Source: Patescibacteria group bacterium
GTDB lineage: Bacteria; Patescibacteriota; Minisyncoccia; JAHIHE01
Direction: 5' to 3'
NCBI GenBank assembly: GCA_018896765.1
Contig: JAHILZ010000029.1
Span: 1-45,146, forward strand
DNA: 45,146 bases
The number at the start of each line of letters is the position of its first letter. The first letter of the stretch is position 1. Under the pieces are notes generated by a model. The model did not search any database. It saw only the letters and a list, made by a program, of their open reading frames with translations, and was not told where the DNA came from. Positions 40,655 through 45,146 of this stretch are shown one piece after another. The position numbers and the translations under genes are program-made.

Positions 40655-40683
40655 ATTGTATCATTTTTTTAGAAAAAAAACAA
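40655..40683 (-). promoter_or_regulatory. Promoter of the ATP-grasp gene
   Basis: Minus strand TTGTTT - 17 nt - TACAAT with a TGA before the -10, about 25 nt upstream of the ATG. Confidence 0.55.
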
Positions 40684-40702
40684 AAAACCTTTTTGGGTTA
40701 TC
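40684..40702 (-). terminator. Short intrinsic terminator after the exporter gene
   Basis: Minus strand AACC - CAAAAA - GGTT followed by TTTTG and T8, immediately before the next promoter. The stem is only 4 bp. Confidence 0.45.
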
Positions 40703-40740
40703 AAAACAAAAAAACAAACATAAATATTTCAACAAAAAAA

Positions 40741-41202
40741 CTAATAAAATGCTTTTATAACGCCCAGGATTGCTCCTGTCACTATTAGACCCGCGATGAT
40801 AATGCCAACGCTAATCAAAAATAACGCCCGCCGAAAAGGAATTCCAAACAAATACGCCGCCAACGCCCCGCTCCACCCGCCTGTCACCGGCAAAGGAATC
40901 GCCACAAAAATAATTAAAGCCAGCGATCCCCACTTAATCTGGGTATCGCTGAATTTTTTCCTTGTTCTGGCAAACAAAAAATTGAAAAACCGCTCAAAAA
41001 TAGAAAAACGATTAATTAAAAAATCGGAAACCGGCTTAATTAATAGCAGAACAATGGCCGCCGCGGAAATATTTCCAAGAATAGACCAAAAAAACGCGCT
41101 CAAAGGAGACATTTTATAAACCCCAAGCGCTAAAGGGATTGCCGCGCGCAATTCGCCGATTGGAGTCATCGCTGTTAAAAAAGTTGCTAGTTCTCCGGAC
41201 AT
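40741..41202 (-). CDS. Putative small multi-drug export protein (COG2426)
   Basis: Membrane protein of the Sm_multidrug_ex family, 153 aa; transport function is only presumed for the family. Seen: TPIGELRAAIPLALGVYKM at the start (family signature), a second segment ISAAAIVLLLIKPVSDFLI, the cytosolic loop FARTRKKFSDTQIKWGSLAL, and FVAIPLPVTGGWSGALAAYL, then FLISVGIIIAGLIVTGAIL. Four membrane segments in all. Stands alone between the ATP-grasp and thrC genes, flanked by repeat spacers. Confidence 0.85.
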   Translation of the reverse strand: MSGELATFLTAMTPIGELRAAIPLALGVYKMSPLSAFFWSILGNISAAAIVLLLIKPVSDFLINRFSIFERFFNFLFARTRKKFSDTQIKWGSLALIIFVAIPLPVTGGWSGALAAYLFGIPFRRALFLISVGIIIAGLIVTGAILGVIKAFY

Positions 41203-41204
41203 AT

Positions 41205-41400
41205 GGTATTAATTTAAAATTGAAAAATGAATTTTAATTCCAAAGCCCAAATTACAAATGTCAAATCAATCCCGAGCACTCGGGACAAAATCCAAATGGC
41301 AAAGTAATTAATTTGGTTTTTAGTCATTTGACATTGAATTGACATTTGAATTTTGACATTTGGCATTAACAAAAATTTTATCATTTTAATCCGTCGCTTT
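41205..41400. repeat. TTTGACATTTGAA word spacer with TCCCGAGCACTCGGGA
   Basis: Left part CCAAATTACAAATGTCAAAT words; right part TCATTTGACATTGAATTGAC and TTTGAATTTTGACATTTGG words. The two parts are mutually complementary. A 7-bp CCCGAG-type palindrome sits in the left arm at 41270-41285. Confidence 0.7.
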
Positions 41401-41405
41401 AATTT

Positions 41406-42599
41406 TTAATATTTACATTTACTGATTATTTCCGCCATTTCCTCAATATTCTCCGCTCTAAAAATATTATCACCCTTCTCGTTATCTATTTTACCATTTG
41501 CTTTCTTTCCTGTCAGGAGCACTGCGACTTTTTTGCCTTTTAATTTATCTTTTAATTTTATCGCGCCGGCAAAACCAGCCGCGCTTTCGCATCCGGTTTC
41601 AATATTATTTTTTTTTAAAATTTTTTCCACTTTCAAAATTTCAATATTTGAAACAACAGCTCCGCCGCCATTCGAATTTTTGATTATTTTTAAAATCTTG
41701 GCTAATTTTTCCGGCGGAATATTTTTGGAAACAATACCCCGCGCCAAGCTTTCTTTTTCAAAAATAAAATTTTTATCAAAATTTTCCGCGATTGGATGAA
41801 TTTTAGAAGTTTGAACCGCATAAATCTCCGGCGTTTTCCCAATTTCGCCAAGTTTTATCAAATCGCGAAACGCTTCGGCAATTCCCAAAATCGTACTGGC
41901 GCTAGAGGTGGGAATAAAAATCGCGTCAACCGCGCCGCAATGCTCAAAAATTTCAAAGGCGATTGATTTCAAGCCATAATAAGAATTTTCGTCCACGCTC
42001 GGCCGAAGATTCTTGATTTTAAATTTTTTTGAAGCTAAATCCGCCAATGTCCGCGCGTGGCGGGAAACAATAATCGTAGCGCCTGCCCTGAGCGCGGTCG
42101 AATGGCCAAAATCCGCTATTCTAGCTATTTTTTCTTTGTCAGTTTTGGGAGAAACAAAAACAAAAAGTTTTATTACGGCTAATCGGCAATAAGCCGCGGC
42201 GGAAACCGCCGCGTTGCCGGAAGAAGAAACGATCAAGACTTTTTCGCCGTTTTCTTTGGCGCGCGATACTTGATACGCAAGCAATCTGTCTTTGTGCGAG
42301 CCGTTGGGGTTCAAGTCCTCGCGCTTAAAAATCAGTTCTTTAAAACCTAAATCTTTGGCAATATCCGGCGCGCTAATTTCCGGCGTATTTGCCTCAGCCA
42401 AAGTAAGTTGATTTTCTTTTTTAATCAGCGGATAAAAAGCGGCGTAACGCCAGATGTTTTTTAGATTTTGATTTACCCCATTAGAAAACTTCTTGATGTT
42501 CGAAGATGTTAATTGCCACTTAGCATCTTCTAAAAAATTGCCTGCTTTTGAATTTTTATCATTTCTAGTGGGGTTAATTTTAGATTGAAATATTGACAT
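41406..42599 (-). CDS. thrC: Threonine synthase-like PLP enzyme
   Basis: Fold-type II PLP enzyme converting O-phosphohomoserine to threonine. 397 aa. Seen: PLIKKENQLTLAEANTPEIS, the PLP lysine in KREDLNPNGSHKDRLL, VSSSGNAAVSAAAYCRLA, a Ser/Thr-rich phosphate site IPTSSASTILGIAEAFRDL, and CESAAGFAGAIKL. No other threonine-pathway gene is present here, so salvage or a different beta-elimination is possible. The first 50 or so residues are odd: they are encoded by a REP-like inverted repeat (42466-42584). The ATG overlaps the -35 of the divergent gene. Confidence 0.85.
   Translation of the reverse strand: MSIFQSKINPTRNDKNSKAGNFLEDAKWQLTSSNIKKFSNGVNQNLKNIWRYAAFYPLIKKENQLTLAEANTPEISAPDIAKDLGFKELIFKREDLNPNGSHKDRLLAYQVSRAKENGEKVLIVSSSGNAAVSAAAYCRLAVIKLFVFVSPKTDKEKIARIADFGHSTALRAGATIIVSRHARTLADLASKKFKIKNLRPSVDENSYYGLKSIAFEIFEHCGAVDAIFIPTSSASTILGIAEAFRDLIKLGEIGKTPEIYAVQTSKIHPIAENFDKNFIFEKESLARGIVSKNIPPEKLAKILKIIKNSNGGGAVVSNIEILKVEKILKKNNIETGCESAAGFAGAIKLKDKLKGKKVAVLLTGKKANGKIDNEKGDNIFRAENIEEMAEIISKCKY
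42466..42584. repeat. ACCCCAYTAGAAA inverted repeat in the 5' coding region of thrC
   Basis: Left arm TTTTGATTTACCCCATTAGA and right arm TTTCTAGTGGGGTTAATTTT are inverted copies. An inner GAAGATG...CATCTTC pair is present. Read through as residues of the amino-terminal extension (INPTRNDKN and SNGVNQNLKN). Confidence 0.7.
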
Positions 42600-42620
42600 T
42601 TTATTTAATTGTATTATACT
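42593..42620 (+). promoter_or_regulatory. Promoter of the 72-aa membrane protein gene
   Basis: TTGACA - 16 nt - TATACT, followed by AGGAGG at 42628-42633. The -35 overlaps the thrC start codon on the other strand. Confidence 0.88.
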
Positions 42621-42639
42621 AATTTTAGGAGGAAGATAT

Positions 42640-42858
42640 TTGATAAATAATAATAATATTAATATTAAAGATTCTTTTATACAGTATGGGATTATGATAA
42701 TTTATGCTATGGTTATATTCGCAATTATCGGATTTTTAATTGTAGCAAATTATGAGTTTTCTCATAATAACCCCACAACGGCGGCAATAGCATTTTTTGC
42801 CGCCATGGTAGTAATTGCAAGTTGCATCTGGGCTAAAATTCGGTCCAGAAAGAAATAA
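42640..42858 (+). CDS. Small two-helix membrane protein, single-gene unit
   Basis: 72 aa, unrecognised. TTG start at 42640 chosen because AGGAGG stands 6 nt before it and no ATG fits. Asparagine-rich head (INNNNINIKDSF), membrane segment 1 at about residues 18-38 (IMIIYAMVIFAIIGFLIVAN), segment 2 at about 47-65 (AAIAFFAAMVVIASCIWA), and a basic end KIRSRKK. Own consensus promoter and terminator; opposite in direction to thrC and murD. Confidence 0.75.
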   Translation: MINNNNINIKDSFIQYGIMIIYAMVIFAIIGFLIVANYEFSHNNPTTAAIAFFAAMVVIASCIWAKIRSRKK

Positions 42859-42870
42859 GAGTAATCCTTA

Positions 42871-42894
42871 AAAGGGACTGACGTTCCTTTTTTT
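42871..42894 (+). terminator. Intrinsic terminator of the 72-aa gene
   Basis: AAAGGGA - CTGACG - TTCCTTT stem (one G-T pair) running into a T-run. Confidence 0.8.
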
Positions 42895-42901
42895 ATTTTA
42901 T

Positions 42902-42930
42902 TTGACTCGCTGCCATATTATTGCTAAAAT
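42902..42930 (+). promoter_or_regulatory. Promoter of the LysW-like gene
   Basis: TTGACT - 17 nt - TAAAAT with TGC just before the -10; an alternative TATAAT is at 42934-42939. The leader of about 95 nt contains a family B hairpin. Confidence 0.65.
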
Positions 42931-42944
42931 TATTATAATCATTT

Positions 42945-43021
42945 TAGCATTTTAACATTTTAACATTTTAACAAAAAAAGAATCAAGCTATTGTTAAAAT
43001 GTTAGAATGTTAATATGTTTA
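42945..43021. repeat. Family B hairpin in the leader of the LysW-like gene
   Basis: CATTTTAACATTTTAACATT arm, a 15-nt AAAAAAAGAATCAAG loop, then TTGTTAAAATGTTAGAATG arm. Same words as the spacers at 9960 and 11226. Confidence 0.72.
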
Positions 43022-43031
43022 AATAAATTTT

Positions 43032-43187
43032 ATGGATTCTCATTGCGAAGTTTGCAAAAAAGATGTTTTAGCCGATGATTTCCCGGATGTTACTGTCGGC
43101 GATGTTATCAACTGCCCGCACTGCAGCTGCGAACTGGAAGTAATCGGCGTTGATCCGCTCGAAGTTCAAGCGCTGGAAGAGAAATGA
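43032..43187 (+). CDS. LysW/ArgW-like zinc-ribbon carrier protein
   Basis: 51 aa. Zinc ribbon C5-x2-C8 ... C28-x2-C31, with the DVTVGDVINCPHCSCELEVI and GVDPLEVQ blocks, closely matches amino-group carrier proteins LysW/ArgW, which carry lysine/ornithine intermediates on a C-terminal glutamate (family knowledge). Here the end is ALEEK instead of EDWGE, so the usual modified residue is not in place. It could be a related ribbon protein with another role. No LysX/LysZ-like gene adjoins it, although an ATP-grasp protein is encoded at 39203. Stop TGA. Confidence 0.75.
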   Translation: MDSHCEVCKKDVLADDFPDVTVGDVINCPHCSCELEVIGVDPLEVQALEEK

Positions 43188-43201
43188 TGAACCCGAAACT
43201 A

Positions 43202-43370
43202 AAGCAGAATGATATTTTAATTTTATCAAAAGCGCATTTTATTGCCTTAAATAAAAAATATTGATTTACATTGTCAAAAGGCAATAAAATTCGAGCGAGG
43301 CTTGGCTAAATTAGTTTCAAAATAGTTCCTGCAGAGCGTCTTTTGATAAAATTAAAATATCATCCTGCTT
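43202..43370. repeat. 169-bp structured element, full copy 2
   Basis: Outer arms of 31 nt with one mismatch (43202-43232 / 43340-43370), CGC junction, and 11-bp perfect inner stem ATTTTATTGCC / GGCAATAAAAT (43236-43246 / 43280-43290) with a 33-nt loop. A 49-nt arm has TCGAGCGAGGC and ends CCTGCAGAGCGT. Same layout as 28289-28456, but the outer arms share no sequence. Lies 13 nt past the murD stop. Confidence 0.85.
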
Positions 43371-43383
43371 ATTTACATTGATC

Positions 43384-44916
43384 CTATCTGAATTTTTCCA
43401 CTATTAAATTTCTTATCGGCTTCTTAAGAATATCAATGTATCTATCTTGAAAATGCGCCGAGGCAGGCGAAAATAATACTATATCGCCTGTTTTTGTTTG
43501 CGTTTTAATGATTTCCATCGCCTCTAAAAAATTGTTAGCGTCAATAACTTTTAATTTTGAATTTTCACTTTTAACTTTTAACTTTTCACTTTTAACTTTT
43601 TTGCTTCCTGTCCCCGGCAACAATATCAGCAAATCTACTTTTTCAATAATTTCTTTTACCAGCCCCGCGTAATCCATTCCCTTGTCATCTCCGCCTGCTA
43701 CCAAAATTAGGTTGTAGGTTGTGGATTGCTTGCCCTGAGTGTAATCGATGGGTAGGTTGTAGGTTTTTAAAGATTTAATTGCCGCGATTGTTGATTCCGG
43801 ATTAGTAGAAGCCATATCATCATAGAATTTTACCCCTCCATATTCACCGATAAATTCAAGGCGATGAGGCAATCCTCGAAAATTCCGAATAGCATTTTTT
43901 ATTTGTTCCGGCTTCGCGCCCGCCAAATACCCGGACAATACCGCCGCCAAAACATTTTCAATATTATGCTCTCCGATTAATTTTATATCTCCCAAATCGC
44001 AAATTTCCAACTTGTCCAACTTGAAAACCGAGTTTCCAAGCACGTAAATTTTTTTGTTTTCCACATAAACCCCTCTTTCAATCTTGCTTTTCCTGCTAAA
44101 GAAAAAAACATTTACTCCTCGCTTAGCCAATTCCTCCCCAAAATTCTTTGTAATTTCATTATCATAATTCAAAACTGCCATATTGTCTTTTTCCGCATAT
44201 CGAAAAAGACTTTTTTTAACTTCAATATATTTCTCAAAACTGCCATGTTCATCAATATGATCCGGCGAGATATTGGTAATTACGCCAATATCGGGACTTC
44301 TGCCTAAAGCAATCGTCAATTGACGATTGCTTGTTTCCAGCGCCAAAATATCATCTTTCTTCATTTTTGAAATTTTATCGAGCTCTTGGGCGCTTCGCCT
44401 GTCATTGCCTGCCAAAAAAACTCTGCGTTTTTTTTCCATGCCTGATAAAATTTCATAAATCAATCGCGAAGTCGTGCCTTTGCCTTTTGTACCGGTAATA
44501 GAAATTATTTTTCCCTTAGCAAGTTCGAAATAAAGTTTCGTGAGACTCGAGAATTCAATTCCTTTTTCTTTTGCCTTGAGAATCTCGGGGAAATTTGGCT
44601 TGTACAAACGCCAGGAAGACGGCGCAAAAATAATATCCGCGTCTAATATTCCTTCAAGATATTTATCTTTTAATTTCAAATTTAAGGGCAGTTTTAAAAA
44701 TTCGGCGAATGCTTCGACTTTTTCTTTTCCTTTCAGCCAAAGATGCGTTTTGAAAAAATTCTTTCTTAGTTCTTCCTGATCGCCGGAAAAATCATGCGCC
44801 GTAATATTTTTAATTCCATTTCTCGCCAAAAATTCCAAAACCGCGCTTCCTTCCGTTCCCGATGCGCCGATAATATGAATATTTTTAAATTTTAAATTAT
44901 CAATATATTTTCCCAT
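43384..44916 (-). CDS. murD: UDP-N-acetylmuramoylalanine-D-glutamate ligase
   Basis: Adds D-Glu to UDP-MurNAc-Ala. 510 aa, about 50 longer than typical. Seen: an N-terminal Rossmann half (IHIIGASGTEGSAVLEFLAR), P-loop ITGTKGKGTTSRLI, LETSNRQL, ITNISPDHIDEHGSFE, IGEHNIENVLAA, GLPHRLEFIGEYGGVKFYDD, MASTNPES, LVAGGDDKGMDY and LFSPASAHFQDRY. The excess length comes from two repeat-derived in-frame stretches: YNLPIDYTQGKQSTTYN (43707-43768) and KVKSEKLKVKSENSKLKV (43545-43602). First gene of the stretched cell-wall cluster. Confidence 0.95.
   Translation of the reverse strand: MGKYIDNLKFKNIHIIGASGTEGSAVLEFLARNGIKNITAHDFSGDQEELRKNFFKTHLWLKGKEKVEAFAEFLKLPLNLKLKDKYLEGILDADIIFAPSSWRLYKPNFPEILKAKEKGIEFSSLTKLYFELAKGKIISITGTKGKGTTSRLIYEILSGMEKKRRVFLAGNDRRSAQELDKISKMKKDDILALETSNRQLTIALGRSPDIGVITNISPDHIDEHGSFEKYIEVKKSLFRYAEKDNMAVLNYDNEITKNFGEELAKRGVNVFFFSRKSKIERGVYVENKKIYVLGNSVFKLDKLEICDLGDIKLIGEHNIENVLAAVLSGYLAGAKPEQIKNAIRNFRGLPHRLEFIGEYGGVKFYDDMASTNPESTIAAIKSLKTYNLPIDYTQGKQSTTYNLILVAGGDDKGMDYAGLVKEIIEKVDLLILLPGTGSKKVKSEKLKVKSENSKLKVIDANNFLEAMEIIKTQTKTGDIVLFSPASAHFQDRYIDILKKPIRNLIVEKFR
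43545..43602. repeat. CTTTTAAC/CTTTTCAC words inside murD
   Basis: Six tandem words of about 7-8 nt, read as KVKSEKLKVKSENSKLKV between the LLPGTGSK and IDANNFLEA blocks. Confidence 0.78.
43707..43768. repeat. TAGGTTGTAGGTTGTGG words inside murD
   Basis: TTAGGTTGTAGGTTGTGGAT and GGTAGGTTGTAGGTTTT flank TGCCCTGAGTG. The complementary words CTACAACCTACTCGCTA occur in spacers near 23885-23905 and 30525-30548. Read in frame as YNLPIDYTQGKQSTTYN. Confidence 0.72.
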
Positions 44917-44938
44917 AAATTAATCCTTCGGCGCTTCT

Positions 44939-44972
44939 GTCATTGCGAGAAGCCGAAGCGACAAAGCAATCT
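44939..44972. repeat. Single REP-like CATTGCGAG...GCAATC unit
   Basis: TGTCATTGCGAG-AAGCCGAAGCGACAA-AGCAATCT, the same class of unit found as an inverted pair at 14289-14479. Lies upstream of murD. Confidence 0.7.
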
Positions 44973-44977
44973 ATAAA

Positions 44978-45146
44978 TAGTTCAAAGTTCAAAATGCAAA
45001 ATTCAAAGTTGCGCCTTGTTAAATAGTTGCGAGGCAAATTTAACAGGGTAAAGCTAAAAGTTTAAAGTTGCTGAATCCTTACAAACTTTTAATTTTAATT
45101 TTAAATTCGACTTTTAACTTTTCACTTTGAACTTTTAACTTAAGAA
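44978..45146. repeat. Word-repeat spacer upstream of murD, to window end
   Basis: TTCAAAGTTCAAAATGCAAA words, then CCTTGTTAAAT...ATTTAACAGGG (outer arms of the family F type), then CTTTTAACTTTTCACTTTG words. No reading frame; the neighbouring gene is beyond the window. Confidence 0.65.

Noticed and set aside
43189..43263. Short frame after the LysW-like gene (starting MNPKLKQNDIL)
   Set aside because: It lies in the left arm of the 169-bp inverted-repeat element and is best explained as a chance frame.
43202..43370. Integron attC site
   Set aside because: Size and palindromic form are suggestive, but no GTTRRRY core sites and no integrase or cassette array are present.
28289..43370. Retron msr-msd RNA
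   Set aside because: The closing outer stem resembles a retron a1/a2 pair, but there is no reverse transcriptase in the window and no typical branching-G context.

Overview
The window is a compact, AT-rich bacterial chromosome segment that looks like Candidatus Patescibacteria (CPR, Parcubacteria-like). The evidence is short informational genes, a reduced alanyl-tRNA synthetase, a PEGA/propeller membrane protein, DUF5661, small S9/L13/L17-type proteins and almost no metabolism. TGA is used as a stop, so the TGA-Gly code of Gracilibacteria/Absconditabacteria does not apply. No rRNA, tRNA or CRISPR array was recognised. Family names come from recognising protein motifs by eye; no database was searched.

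Layout. 1-4.7 kb: the start of radC (cut by the window edge), two GT4 glycosyltransferases, a DUF4258-like protein and mreB. 5.0-6.5 kb: a plus-strand membrane-anchored PEGA/beta-propeller-like protein. 6.5-11.9 kb: an alpha-type ribosomal operon read leftward (infA-rpmJ-rpsM-rpsK-rpsD-rpoA-rplQ-rplM-rpsI) behind a consensus promoter. 12.0-14.1 kb: a baseplate-J-like membrane protein and a divergent mini-gene. 14.1-21.9 kb: a defence island. It holds an intact hsdM followed by DinD, KilA-N and an HsdS-leader/PD-(D/E)XK chimera. A type II cassette (RadC-cytosine methyltransferase fusion, restriction enzyme, Vsr) then sits between an hsdS stub and the last 58 codons of an hsdR. 21.9-28.9 kb: alaS, a GT-C-like membrane protein, mnmA, small proteins and hpf. 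29.0-44.9 kb: a stretched division/cell-wall cluster in canonical order (murD, ftsW, murG, murC, murB) interleaved with a threonine synthase, an ATP-grasp protein, an exporter, an ABC exporter, a second decayed R-M island and several plus-strand mini-genes.

The most distinctive features are non-coding. Nearly every spacer consists of short repeated words arranged as a purine arm followed by its pyrimidine complement. The same words also lie in frame inside at least six enzyme genes (two GT4, mnmA, murB, murC, murD twice). Two 168/169-bp elements at 28289 and 43202 share an unusual conserved architecture. Each has a perfect or near-perfect but mutually unrelated outer stem, an 11-bp inner stem with compensatory changes, an identical 33-nt loop length and conserved junction motifs; a half copy lies at 27526. 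A 169-bp MITE with a 9-bp target duplication interrupts an hsdS, and removing it restores the reading frame. A roughly 100-nt three-hairpin RNA with its own promoter and terminator lies at 35168. Two inverted copies of a three-hairpin repeat supply the -35 boxes of the mreB and infA promoters.

How the genes work together. The island at 14-22 kb appears to be a type I R-M locus that lost its R and S subunits and gained a type II system. The remaining genes serve translation, cell-envelope synthesis and cell shape or division.
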